Assembly: GCA_030762935.1 (NCBI GenBank)
Contig: CM060883.1
Location: 33,069,501 to 33,133,500 of the forward strand
Reading direction: 5' to 3'
Length of the DNA stretch: 64,000 nucleotides
Source: Hymenopus coronatus
Lineage: Eukaryota; Arthropoda; Insecta; Mantodea; Hymenopodidae
Below, piece after piece: positions 54,770 to 64,000 of this stretch (position 1 is the first letter of the stretch; each line of letters begins with the position of its first letter). The notes beneath the pieces are model-generated. The model was given only the letters and a program-made list of their open reading frames with translations. It searched no databases and was not told the DNA's origin. The position numbers and the translations under genes are program-made.

Positions 54770-55562
54770 TTTACTTTCTCTACACGTGCTATGTACATAG
54801 TGTATAGAAAAGCTATTGCATTCCACCCAAAAATTCGATACCGAGATTTCACCGGAAATACATGTTTTGGGTCTGCCTGAATCAAAAAAAAAAGCATTTT
54901 AGAAAAAGGTCCGTGAGTGTCTGTGTGTGTCTGTGGACAGCATAGCTCAAAAACGAAAATACCGTAGAATACCAAACCTGGTAATTAAGTTTGGTATCTG
55001 CCAAGGATGAGACACGAAGATTTTCAAGAAAATACGCCCACCCCCAACTACCCTTTACATGAAACGTTTTTAGAAAATGTTGATTAACATATCGTATATT
55101 AAAGATATTTACCTGACAAAGAATATATATATATCTTGAATTTTCTCGGATTTTCTTTGAAGACTACTTTATTCTTAATTAATTTTACCCAAGTTTGCAT
55201 AACTGCTAAACCGTAAGAGATAAACAAAACTTACAGCACAGAAGATGTAGAGCACATTAAAATACATATTATACACTTTTTCATGGAGTTGGTCGTTTTT
55301 TAGATATTCCTTTTTTTTGACTACAGCTATGAAAAACTTATACTTTTCTCATACAGGGATTTGTTAACTCGTGTCCATACAAAGGAATTTCAGTCACATA
55401 GCAACCAACTTTTGAGTATCACTTTAACTTATGGGACTCTCTTATTTTGCTTCTACTTACACGGAAGTAAGTAATAAGACTATTTCTGCTAATGTTTTTC
55501 TCGATTAGCATGAAGTAAATAGAAACATTAGCTTTTTAACAATAGTTTGTTGCAGAGATGTA
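54770..55562 (+). mobile_element. HLE copy, tail hairpin missing
   Basis: Head TTTACTTTCTCTACACGTGC. GT tract 54913-54932. It ends at GTTGCAGAGATGTAG, exactly where the 3' TAGAGAAAGT motif would begin. Confidence 0.9.
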
Positions 55563-55654
55563 GAAATACATGTTTTACGGTCCCCTGAATCAAAAAGGTA
55601 CAGCTATATGTACAGCGTATATGTACAGCTGATGTACACAGTAGGTAGTGGATT
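55563..55654 (+). mobile_element. HLE box-side fragment
   Basis: AAATACATGTTTTACGGTCC and CCTGAATCAAAAAGG match the segment between box and microsatellite. A TGTACAGC-rich repeat follows (55601-55635). Confidence 0.6.
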
Positions 55655-55975
55655 TACTGAATTCCATCTAAAAATTTCGATAATGAGATTTCACCGGAAA
55701 TATGTTCGAGTCCCCCTAAGCCCCCCAAAACGCTTTTAGTATCTTCCAAGGATGCGACACAAAGATTTTCAAGAAAATATCCAACCCCAAACTACCCTTT
55801 ACCTGCAAAAGATTTCAAAAATGTCAATTTTCTCAAATATGGCTCTAACAATTTTTAAGATAGCATTCATATGTTTAGGATATTTTCATGACAAAGTGAA
55901 TATCTTGAAGTTTCTGGAAATAGCCTCTGAAGATCCCTTTACTCTGGATGACTTTTGCATACGGTAAACTGTAAA
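55655..55975 (+). mobile_element. HLE copy without microsatellite
   Basis: Box AATTTCGATAATGAGATTTC is joined almost directly to AGTATCTTCCAAGGATGCGA. The core ends at TTTTGCATACGGTAAACTGT. Confidence 0.82.
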
Positions 55976-56199
55976 CATCTTAACATTTGGCATTTTAATC
56001 GAAATCCATTGGAGCCATTTTTGAGAGCGAGAAAAACAAAGTTTTTTTTGTTTTTTTTTTCTTTTTGTTTTTTTTACGAACGATAGTTTGCGGTAGAGAT
56101 CATTTTAAAAATCGTCATGTCACATACCTGGAATATGCTGGAATTAAATAATAATCACTTTTTATTTATATTTATGCTGTTCACGCACACATACACACA
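55976..56199 (-). mobile_element. HLE fragment (split by SINE C)
   Basis: CATTTTAATCGAAATCCATT, a T-rich expansion (56042-56075), AATCGTCATGTCACATACCT and a CA tract. It continues at 56452. Confidence 0.75.
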
Positions 56200-56451
56200 G
56201 GCCGCGCCGTGATTAGACCACGCGCCTCTCACCTAGAGGGTCCGGGTTCGATCCCAAGCGACGGCATGTGGGATTTGTGATGGAGAAAGCGGCTCAGAGG
56301 CAGGTTTTCTCCGGGTTTTCCGGTTGCCCCCGCCATCGCATTCCACCGGTGCTCCATCTTCATTCTTGAGACTGACATTTTACGGCGCTATATATTATCA
56401 GTATCATCGCCTGCGCTGCCATTTGTAGTAAAAGTGGGCGTTAAACAGTAT
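56200..56451 (+). mobile_element. SINE C, full length
   Basis: Head GCCGCGCCGTGATTAGACCA. B box GGTTCGATCCC at 56246-56256. Body GTGGGATTTGTGATGGAGAA, GGTTTTCTCCGGGTTTTCCG, CATTCCACCGGTGCTCCATC. The 3' end is GTAGTAAAAGTGGGCGTTAA. It sits inside a CA tract, so the target duplication is hard to delimit. Confidence 0.92.
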
Positions 56452-56575
56452 TCAAAACACACACACATAGAAGAGCGCTTTAAAAAAAAAAATCTTTCCT
56501 TTACCGATTGGATATGGTTCCCATGAAGACACCATCGTGAAATCTCTATATCGTATTTTCGGATGCAATACAATA
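56452..56575 (-). mobile_element. HLE head fragment (continuation)
   Basis: ACACACACACATAGAAG, CGTGAAATCTCTATATCGTA and GGATGCAATACAAT are the CA tract and the box. The head is missing. Confidence 0.7.
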
Positions 56576-57180
56576 TTTTTAGAAAAACAAAAGAATAAAA
56601 TGTTTTTCCAAGAGAAAATACGAAATCTGACATTCATAATTAATTTGGTTTTCGAGCTACCGTTAAAATTAATATAACCAGGCAATCACAGTATGCCATG
56701 AATCTGATATTACAATAAACCAGGATAAGTTAATAAGTAGTACAAAAGAATGGCGATCAGGCAAAAGAGTAAGAACGGAGCTTCCTTTTCTGAATGAGAA
56801 TACCAACCGGTCTGAATTCTTCAACCAAATACGTACAGACAGCGAAGAAGAACTGGATTCCGTTGGAGGAGAGGATAGCAAAATCCAGTCAGGAAATTCC
56901 AATGCCAAAACAGAGACCTCCATCACATTCATATTACAATGTGCCTTCATATCAAACAAGAGTGAATGTAAAAGATTTGCTGCTCTCTCCTTGTTTAAAA
57001 TGCAACGGATGCTCAGAAACAAACTTGACAGAGAATAGTTTACTCAAACGTGCAGACCTCTTCAGTAAGCATACAAATTTCCAGCAGTTCTCTATACTAT
57101 ATATATACCGCTGTAAAATATGCCAAGTCTCAAGAAACTTTCCAGAGCAACAACAAATTTTAAAGTAAAACTATTCTTGA
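56576..57180. other. Repeat-free interval with open frames
   Basis: About 600 bp, moderately GC-richer than its surroundings, containing the candidate exon listed next. Open frames also exist in the other plus frame (56794-57168) and on the minus strand (56669-57022). Confidence 0.4.
56681..57036 (+). CDS. Candidate coding exon, unknown protein
   Basis: After a possible acceptor (ACCAG at about 56676-56680) one plus-strand frame stays open for about 118 codons to TAG near 57034-57036, with no ATG until its last 13 codons. It reads, in part, ITVCHESDITINQDKLISST, then ELPFLNENTNRSEFFNQIRT, then DSEEELDSVGGEDSKIQSG, then FKMQRMLRNKLDRE. The acidic, Ser- and Asn-rich composition and codon choice look more protein-like than the HLE frames. 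I recognise no family. The acceptor lacks a good pyrimidine tract, and two competing frames weaken the call. Confidence 0.25.
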
Positions 57181-57199
57181 AAAGGAAGAGGTACACGGA

Positions 57200-57510
57200 A
57201 AAACGCAATGCCAAAGCTGGGATTTAAACCGCAGATATCCCGGCCTCTAGCCTGTTGCTCAAACCATTGAGCTATAATGCCAATATGCCGACACGACATT
57301 AAATCCCTCAACTGACTCGCATATTTCCGGGTATTTTTCGATAGGAAGAATCAGATGGAAAAATACAATGCCATAACCGGGATTTAAACCACGGATATCC
57401 GGCCTCTAGCCTGCCACTCAAACTATTGAGCTACCATGGTAACATGCCGACACAACATTAAATCCCTCAACTGACTCGCATATTTCCAGCTCTTCTTGGA
57501 TAGCAAGAGT
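57200..57510. repeat. 159-bp tandem repeat with tRNA-like module, units 1-2
   Basis: Two units share GGGATTTAAACCACGGATAT, CCGGCCTCTAGCCTG, ATTGAGCTACCATG and GCCGACACGACATTAAATCC. Landmarks at 57291 and 57450 give a 159-bp period. On the minus strand the unit contains GGTAGCTCAATGGT (A-box-like) and GGTTTAAATCC (B-box-like), i.e. a tRNA-derived core. Confidence 0.9.
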
Positions 57511-57673
57511 CAAACATGAAATTGAGTTTTATTTATAGACGCTCTTTAACTACTGTGGTTCTCAGGGTCCGATTCTACATTGGGCGTGAAAGACCGTTTA
57601 ATTTTGCTCAGAAGCCTCATCAGGCTTGAGGTTCTTTTACGTGCCGTAAATGTCGACACGAGACAAACCAGCT
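57511..57673 (-). mobile_element. SINE A, tail half (split by SINE C)
   Basis: AAATTGAGTTTTATTTATAG at the left is the tail. It inserts within the 159-bp array, with flanks AGCAAGAGTCAAA (about 57500) and AGGAAGAGTCAGA (about 57987) as a diverged target duplication. Confidence 0.9.
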
Positions 57674-57685
57674 TTACTTCCCTTT
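57674..57685. repeat. SINE C target-site duplication, left
   Basis: TTACTTCCCTTT is repeated exactly at 57905-57916. Confidence 0.92.
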
Positions 57686-57904
57686 TTTTTTTTGGTAGTG
57701 TTTAACGCCCGCTTTAAATACTTATGGCACCGCAGGCGGTGACACTGATGATACATGAATGATGATGGAGTACTGGTGGAATTCGATGGCGGGGGAAACC
57801 GGAGGACCCGGAGAAAACCCGCCCCAGCGCCGCTTTGTCCACCAAAAATCTCACATGCGGTCGCTTGGGATCGAACCCCGGCCCTCTAGGTGAGAGGCAA
57901 GTGG
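57686..57904 (-). mobile_element. SINE C, full length, young, inside SINE A
   Basis: On the minus strand: B box GGTTCGATCCC (complement of 57867-57877), then body, 3' end GTTAAACACTACC and an A8 tail (T run at 57686-57693). The 12-bp duplication of SINE A sequence on both sides is perfect. Confidence 0.94.
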
Positions 57905-57985
57905 TTACTTCCCTTTCGAAGGAAGCCATGCTAAGGATTTTTTACGCCCGAAAAAATCCATTGTCCTCTGCCTGGTAACCAGTAC
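57905..57985 (-). mobile_element. SINE A, head half (continuation)
   Basis: TTACTTCCCTTTCGAAGGAA through ATCCATTGTCCTCTGCC. The B box and part of the tRNA-like head are deleted (CTGCCTGGTAACCAGTACAC). Confidence 0.88.
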
Positions 57986-58284
57986 ACCTAGGAAGAGTCA
58001 GAAGAAAAAATGCAATGCCATAGCAGGGATTTAAACCACGGATATTCCGGTCTCTAGCCTGTTGCTACCACGACAACATGCCGACACGACATTAAATGCC
58101 TCAACTGACTCGCATATTTCCCGGTATTCTTGGATAGGAAGAGTCAGACGGAAAAATGCAATGACATAGCCGGATTTAAACCACGGATATCCCGGCTTCT
58201 AGCCTGTTGCTCAAATCATTGAGCTACCATGACAACATGCCGACACGACATTAAATCCCTCAACCGACTCAAATATTTCCCGGT
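57986..58284. repeat. 159-bp tandem repeat with tRNA-like module, units 3-4
   Basis: Landmark ACACGACATT at 58084 and 58243 again gives 159 bp. Unit 3 has lost CAAACCATTGAG between TTGCT and ACCACG. Confidence 0.9.
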
Positions 58285-58440
58285 ATAACACACACACACA
58301 CACACTTGCACTGATTTTTTTAATTCAGGAGGTCTCAAAACATGTACTTTCGATTAAATCTCGGTATCAATTTTAGGTGCAATACAGCACCTCCTCTATC
58401 TACTGTGTACATTGCACATACATGCTAGAGAAAATAAAAT
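58285..58440 (-). mobile_element. HLE head fragment
   Basis: CA tract (58286-58303), TAAATCTCGGTATCAATTTT, and a second-type head ACATACATGCTAGAGAAAAT. Confidence 0.8.
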
Positions 58441-58480
58441 GTAGATCTCTTCTTAAAATACACTATTTGTGTTCCATACA
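58441..58480 (+). mobile_element. HLE mid fragment
   Basis: GTAGATCTCTTCTTAAAATA and CACTATTTGTGTTCCATACA match the plus-strand segment before the CGTGGAGTT motif. The next copy inserts here. Confidence 0.65.
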
Positions 58481-59346
58481 TTTTTACTTTCTCTATACGT
58501 ACTATGTACATAGTGTATAGAGAAGGTGTTGCACTCCACCAAAAAATTCGATACCGAGATTTCACCGGAAATATATGTTTTAGGATCCCCTGTAGCCAAA
58601 AACAAAAGTATTTTCAGAAAAAGGTCCGTGTCTTTATGTGTGTCCGTGTGCCTGTGAACACGATAACTCAAAAAGTAGCTAAAATACCAAACTTGATATT
58701 TAGGTTTTAGTATCTCCCAGAGATGCGACACGAAGATTTTGAGAAAAATACCCCCACCCAAAACTACCCTTTACATAGAACATTTTTCGAAAATTTTGAC
58801 TTTCGAAAAATGGCTCTAAGGATCTTGATTAAAATATCGTAATATTTACCTGACAAATAAAATGTATATTTTGAATTTTCTGGGAATAGCCTCTGAAGAC
58901 TACTTTATTCTGGGTCAATTTTACGGAATTTTGCATAACTGCTAAACCGTAAGAGATGGACAAAAGCTTATTACACAACAAATGTAGAGCACTTTAAAAC
59001 ACACAATTTATGTTATATATATATATATTTCGCGGAGGTGATTGTTTTTGAAATATACCTGTTTTTGGTTTCAGGTATAAAAAACTTATACTTTTCTCAT
59101 ACAGGACTTTTTGAACTCGTGTCCATACAAAGGAATTTCATTCACATAGCAACCAGCCTTTGACTATCACTTTAACTTATGGTACTTCCTTATTTCGCTT
59201 CTACTTACAAGGAAGCAAGTAATAAGTCTATTTCTGCTATTTTTTTCTCGATTAGCAGGAAGTAAATAGAAACATAAGCTTTTTAAAAATAATTTGTTGC
59301 AGAGATATAGAGAAAGTCATGTGAATGTAACACATAAGATTTTTCT
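58481..59346 (+). mobile_element. HLE copy, full length
   Basis: Head TTTTTACTTTCTCTATACGT with a near-perfect palindrome. Short GT tract (58636-58650). Tail TAGAGAAAGTCATGTGAATG. Confidence 0.93.
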
Positions 59347-59635
59347 TGTTTGTATCTTGGTTAAATTTTCCTGAAAATTGAGCTAAATGATGCTCAATAC
59401 TGTATACTCGAGAAGTGTGCATCTTCTCGGCCTATCTGTTATTTGTATTGTCAAAATAGACAAGTATGCTAAAAAGCAGGTTAAACATTTCAAATCAGAA
59501 TCAACCAGTAAGTCCTGGCAATTGCTAATGCTGGAAAATATCAATCGCTGATTTCATTAGATCAGAATATATGAATAATGTAACAGAGCAAATTCAAGAG
59601 TGGTGCAGCCAAAGACGGAATGATGATTTCTTCAT
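59347..59635. other. Spacer before the long tandem array
   Basis: No recognised feature. Confidence 0.4.
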
Positions 59636-61950
59636 AGTTGAACTACGACATCGTTATGTCTGATATATTGGAAATGTCTATTGTGACGGCAAAAGAATGA
59701 ACAGTCCCTAAATGCTACACAATAAAATGCCGAACAATGCAAACTAAAGGGAAGCCATTTTGGTTCATCTTGTTAGCTGCGAACTCATATCACATCTGGT
59801 ATTTTCTGTGATGTCACAGGAAAAAGTATGGCATTTCATCAACTCCCGAGCCGTGCTTCTCAGCATGACTATAATTTTCTCCAAAACATGATAACGCTCT
59901 CCTATGCCACTGGGAAATAACCATTAGCAAACAAAAGACGACCCTGTACATCTCTGTTTCCTGGAGACTGTATAGACTCTGCTTGCAAGTCGAGAATTGC
60001 ACCTCAGTTAAGGGATCCAAACTTTAAAGTCGCGCCACCTTTGGGAGAGAAGTGAGGCAGGGTAATCATGTTCTGAAAAATATGAACCAACTTCGATCTG
60101 GCCAAGTTTGAAAGTTATTGGGACAGAGAGTTTTTAGCAAATTGGCGGTATGCTGGTTTAGGATACTTCCTACTTTGAGAAACTGCTTTAAGCATTCCTT
60201 TATCTGGCATCCTTGTGTTCCAGAGAAATAATGACCAGATAGTTGAATTACGACACCACTAGGTCTGCAAGGAAGGTCTATTATGATGCCAAAAGAGGGG
60301 GGGGATATACAACAAAAGAATGAGCAGTCCTTAAATGCTATACAATAAAATGCCGAACAATGCAAAATAAAAGGTAGCCATTTTGGTTCATCTTGTGAGC
60401 TACGACACATTTCACATCCAGCATTTTCTGTGGTGTCACAGAAAAAATATGACATTTCATCAAATTCCGTGCCGTGCTTCCAGCATAACTAGTTTTCTCT
60501 GAAACATGATGGCGCTCCTTTCCGTCACTGGACAATAATCATTATGAAACAAAAGACGACCTGTACTAGGGCGAGAGGCTACGTAGTAAAATCTTTATTT
60601 CCTGGAGACTCTACTTGCAAGTTGAGAATCACGCCTCAGTTAAGGGACAAGTAAGTGGTAGACTTGGCAACAGTGGGGTTGGTTTCCAACCGCAACCTCC
60701 TAATCCCAAACGTTAAAATCGCGCCACCTTTGGGAGAGGAGTCGGGCAGGGTGTTCTGAAAAATACTGAACCGACTTCCATCTGGCCAGGTTAGAACGTT
60801 ATTGCGACAAAGAGTTTATAGCAAATTGGCTGTATGTTGGTTTAGGATTACTTCATCCTTAAAGCAACTGCTTTAAGCATGTTACTTTATCTAGCATCCT
60901 TGTGTTCCGTTGATTAAAACCACGAGAAATAATGAGCATATTCTTTATAGTTGAATAAAATTACGACACCGCTATGTCTGCAATATTTGGGAAGGTCTAT
61001 TATGATGGCAAAAGAGGGGGGGGAGAGATATACAACAAAGGAATGAGCAGTCCTTAAATGCTATACAATAAAATTACAAGCATTGCAAAATAAAGGGATG
61101 GCCATTTTGGTTCATCTTGTGAGCTACGACATATTTCACATCCAGCATTTTCTGTGATGTCACAGAAAAAATATGACATTTCATCAAATTCCGTGCCGTG
61201 CTTCTCAGCATAATTATAGTTTTCTGTCCTAGGTGCGAGAGGGAGCGTAGTAAAATCTCTATTTCCTGGGGACTCTAGAGACTCCACTTGAAAGTTGAGA
61301 ATCACGCCTCAGTTAAGGGATAAGTGGAAGACTTGGCAACAGCGAGGGTTGGTTTCCAGCCGCATACCGCCTAATCCCAAACTTTAAAATCCATCCACCC
61401 TTTGGGAGAGGAGTCGGGCAGGGTTATCATGTTCTGAAAAATATTGAACCAACTTCGATCTGGCCAGGTTAGAAAGTTATTGCGACAAAGAGTTTTTAGC
61501 AAATTGGCGGTATGTTGGTTTAGGATTACTTCCGTTGATTAAAACCACGAGAAATAATGAAAAATTATGACACCACTATGTTCTGCAATGTAGGGGAAGT
61601 ATAATGGTAAAAGAGGGGGCGAGGATGTAATAAAAAAAAAGAGCAGTTCCTAAATGCTAAACAATAATGCAAAATAAAGGGAAGCCATTTTGGTTCATAT
61701 TATGACGCAACGAACTTATATCGGATCCAGAGTTTCTGTGATGGCACTTCATCAACTTCTGTGCTTATAGCATAACTACCAACTTCGATCTGGCCAGGTT
61801 AGAAAGTTATTGCGACAAAGAGAAATAGCAAATTGGCGGTATGTTGGTTTAGGATTACTTCCTCCTTTGAGCAACGTGCTTTAAGCATGTTCCTTTAGCT
61901 GGCATCCTTGTGTTCCGTTGATTAAAACCACGAGAAATAATGAGCAGATC
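59636..61950. repeat. 0.6-0.7 kb tandem repeat array, four units
   Basis: Units start near 59636, 60238, 60949 and 61557. Shared blocks in order: TAGTTGAATTACGACACCAC, GGTCTATTATGATG, GCAGTCCTTAAATGC, GCCATTTTGGTTCATCTTGT, TTTCTGTGATGTCACAG, GACATTTCATCAA, TTTCCTGGAGACT, CACGCCTCAGTTAAGGGA, GCGCCACCTTTGGGAGAG, GATCTGGCCAGGTTAGAA, TTTAAGCATG..CTTTATC. Lengths vary (about 602, 711, 608 and a shortened last unit) through internal indels, and the last unit lacks its middle. No protein frame is conserved across units. It could be a local satellite or a repeated non-coding element. Confidence 0.9.
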
Positions 61951-62334
61951 CGAGGATCTGTTCCAAGAAGAGCAGAACCATTCCCAACTTTCTTTTCATG
62001 CAACTGTTCTAATGAACCAGGGCTGCTTCTTCGTTATTTCTAAGTGAGAATTTGCCGAGTTTTTCTTTCAAAAGCAACAGGCAGTGTCAAGATCATTCGT
62101 GCATAGAATGCGCTAAGGTCATTCAACTCAAAAGAATTCAAGTGGTTTGTATGCAACTGATTCTCTGTAAACATATTTGGATGACATCCACTCCCTTAGT
62201 CTGTACACCATTTGCCCTTGAGTAAAGTAAATTTTCTCGAAGCTCCTGTCCTACGTAACCGATTGCGCGGAAAGTAACAACAAATATTTTCTTTTACTGC
62301 TGTGGCTGTATGCAACGTTTTGCACCTATTGCAG
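61951..62334. other. Upstream flank of the signal-peptide exon
   Basis: Repeat-free. It ends in a pyrimidine-rich acceptor (TGCAACGTTTTGCACCTATTGCAG). The last AG is at 62333-62334. Confidence 0.45.
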
Positions 62335-62392
62335 GTTCATGATTGATAAAAGAATTATTGCTCTCCTTCTTGCATTAGTAGTTATTTATACA
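62335..62392 (+). CDS. Exon with start codon and signal-peptide-like N-terminus
   Basis: An acceptor (TTTTGCACCTATTGCAG) ends at 62334. The ATG is at 62339-62341. The 18 codons read MIDKRIIALLLALVVIYT: a basic n-region then a 12-residue hydrophobic stretch, as in a secretory signal peptide or membrane anchor. The codons end in phase 0 at 62392, directly before a consensus donor GTAAGTAT. The exon is 58 nt. Acceptor, start codon, hydrophobic leader and strong donor together suggest a 5'-leader/start exon of a secreted or membrane protein gene running rightward. No downstream exon is recognisable before the window ends, so the product is unknown. Confidence 0.5.
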
Positions 62393-63298
62393 GTAAGTAT
62401 GCTACAAAACTTGGCCGTCAGGCGCACGGCTCGTGTCCCGGTCATGTACTGTGCGCTTGGCTGGCGGTTGCATGGCCCGTCACAGTCACACATGCGTGGA
62501 TGTTAAATATCTATCTCAAATCGCATTAAAATTATCAAAATAAACACAAAACATACCTTATAACAAGAGTTGCTGGCAACTCCTGAACAACAGTAACCTT
62601 GTATGGTTTGAGTTTTAAAAGTTTTGTTGCTTTCCATGCTGAAGTTTACGAAATGTCAGTTTCTTATGCAGTTTCGAGGTAACCGTTCTAATCTTTCTCC
62701 AATTTCCTCTAATTTCTGCTTCCTAAGCACACGCCTGTTACCTTTATTTTCCTATCACAAATTGACCCCGTCTCTCTGAATTTATTTACACGCAAACGAA
62801 CTCTACTCGGAACATGCACACAGGAAATTTAGTTTCATCCCTACAAAATGACATAAGCACATACATAAATGCTGTTTGTGGTACGGCATACTGCATTCTG
62901 AAAGTACTTCAAGCAAAACTAAACACTTCTAAACATTCTTAAGAATATTCACTTGTAAACTGGTTTAGTAAAGAAGACTGACGCACGTGTGACGACAGAA
63001 CGGATGTAGGACGCGCGCGCAGGGAAATGTAGTGAAGGCCACACGGGCCGTTTCGTGGCGGTCAAGTTTTATAACAAACGTACTATACTTCGGATATGAA
63101 TATATACACATTATGTCAGTGTCATATACGCCCTCTCAAGTTCGCTTTGGCGGTGGGCTAGAATGTGATAAACACGAAAGCGACGCGCCAGTAACCGGAA
63201 GCCTTGAAACGCAAAATATCAGCCGACACATGCTAAAATCGTCCCAAAGTTCGGCTTCCACACTTTTCCAGAAACTTCTGCAACATCTCTTCTAACTA
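62393..63298. other. Putative intron or spacer
   Basis: Repeat-free and GC-richer near 62415-62500 and 62990-63060. An 87-codon frame at 63032-63295 has no recognisable motif and no convincing acceptor in phase with the exon at 62335. Confidence 0.35.
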
Positions 63299-63706
63299 TA
63301 AAAATCTAATGTGTTATATTCACATTTGTCTGTAACAAATTATTGTTAGAAAGCTTATTCTCCTATTTACTTTACGCTAATCGAGAAAAAAATTCTTTCT
63401 AAAGTTGTTTGCTATGTGATTGAAGTTCGTTTGTATGGCCAGGAGTTGACAAACTCCCGTATGAGAAAACTATTTTGAAACTTAAACAAGGAATGTCCCA
63501 AAGACGGTCATCTGCAGCAAAAAAAAAGTATATAACACAAATTGTGTGTTTTAACGAGTTCTATATTTTTAAAGTAAGTTTTTGTATCTTACGGTTTACC
63601 AGTTATAAAATATTCAGAAAAATTCATCCAGAATAAAGAGATTTTCAGAGGCTATTCCCAGAAAATACAAGATACACATTTTTATTTGTCATTTAAATAT
63701 TTTTAA
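63299..63706 (-). mobile_element. HLE tail half
   Basis: AAAAATCTAATGTGTTATAT then CTGTAACAAATTATTGTTAG through AGAGGCTATTCCCAGAAAAT. It stops within the core. Confidence 0.88.
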
Positions 63707-63736
63707 TATGTGAGTGGGACACACCGGATTTTTGTT
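63707..63736 (+). mobile_element. HLE terminal hairpin only
   Basis: GTGAGTGGGACACACCGGAT then TTTTTG is a plus-strand HLE 3' end, joined tail-to-core with the preceding minus copy. Confidence 0.6.
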
Positions 63737-63813
63737 TTCTGTGGTGTACACTATTTTCTACACCATGGCATTCTCAACTAAACGTCATGGCACACTTCGC
63801 AAGCATGTTCTTT

Positions 63814-64000
63814 TACGAGGGTCTCTCCAAAAGTTGAGTATTGACAACAATGAGTTGTAAGCTAAAAGAATGTTTCCTAACTACAGATGGCAGCACCGCA
63901 AATGTAATCCTAAATATTAGATCGACAGCAATGAACCAATCTTGATTCCCCGCCATCTCACTAATGAGCGGAAGCAAGGACGTGTATAGTAATGTCAGCA
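63814..64000 (+). mobile_element. mariner 5' end, running off the window
   Basis: TACGAGGGTCTCTCCAAAAG begins at a TA and has the TACGAGGG start shared with the mariners at 15963 and 46456. About 190 bp of non-coding 5' region is visible; the transposase start would lie beyond the window. Confidence 0.65.

Noticed and set aside
56669..57022. 117-codon minus-strand frame
   Set aside because: It overlaps the plus-strand candidate exon antisense. Its hydrophobic, Ser/Leu-rich composition is what the complement of an acidic, Asn/Glu-rich frame gives.
59636..61950. CRISPR-like or protein-coding tandem array
   Set aside because: Units are 0.6-0.7 kb without short regular spacers, the context is eukaryotic, and no frame is conserved between units.

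Overview
The window looks like repeat-dominated nuclear DNA from an arthropod, probably an insect. It is AT-rich, has no operon-like gene packing, and carries pol III-promoted SINEs, mariner, piggyBac-type and Helitron elements and many dinucleotide microsatellites. I cannot fix the species. No complete protein-coding gene is visible. Almost all long open frames are accidental readings through repeats.

About half of the window (my hand estimate is roughly 32 kb) is one repeat family, called HLE here (working name, about 820-900 bp when full length), in more than 45 copies and fragments on both strands. An HLE has (1) a head: a T run, ACTTTCTCTA, and a roughly 36-nt imperfect palindrome centred on CTATGTACATAG; (2) a conserved box ATTCGATACCGAGATTTCAC; (3) a GT/CA microsatellite; (4) a dyad ATACCAAACTTGGTAT; (5) an AT-rich core; (6) TAGAGAAAGT, the inverted complement of the head motif; (7) a terminal hairpin ATGTG..CACAT followed by a T run. 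Subterminal inverted repeats, an internal microsatellite, a hairpin after the 3' repeat and T-run flanks match non-autonomous Helentrons (HINE/DINE-1). No matching autonomous element is present. In strand fields, + means the head is at the lower coordinate.

Layout: 1-9.7 kb, HLE copies with spacers and one SINE. 9.9-12 kb, an HLE split by a SINE dimer and by a fold-back mariner, then a short ORF resembling a hAT-type transposase C-terminus. 12.3-14.3 kb, HLEs. 14.8-15.8 kb, an internally deleted Helitron with both ends and a helicase C-terminus, followed by a mariner 5' fragment. 16.4-28.6 kb, HLEs with SINEs A and C. 28.65-30.1 kb, a repeat-poor stretch with promoter-like motifs and a possible first exon; then SINE D with a perfect 14-bp target duplication. 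30.9-40.7 kb, HLEs including two clean head-to-tail junctions. 41-44.5 kb, a second SINE D and two fragments resembling the N-terminal domain of tyrosine recombinases. 44.5-56.6 kb, HLEs, a mariner fragment and a 499-bp piggyBac-type MITE with TTAA duplications. 57.2-58.3 kb, a 159-bp tandem repeat containing a tRNA-like module, invaded by nested SINEs A and C. 59.6-61.95 kb, a 0.6-0.7 kb tandem repeat. 62.3 kb, the best host-gene signal: an exon encoding a signal-peptide-like start followed by a consensus splice donor. The window ends inside another mariner.

The sequence reads as a layered record of insertions: HLEs hit by SINEs, mariner, Helitron, piggyBac-type MITE and other HLEs, with insertion order readable at several loci.
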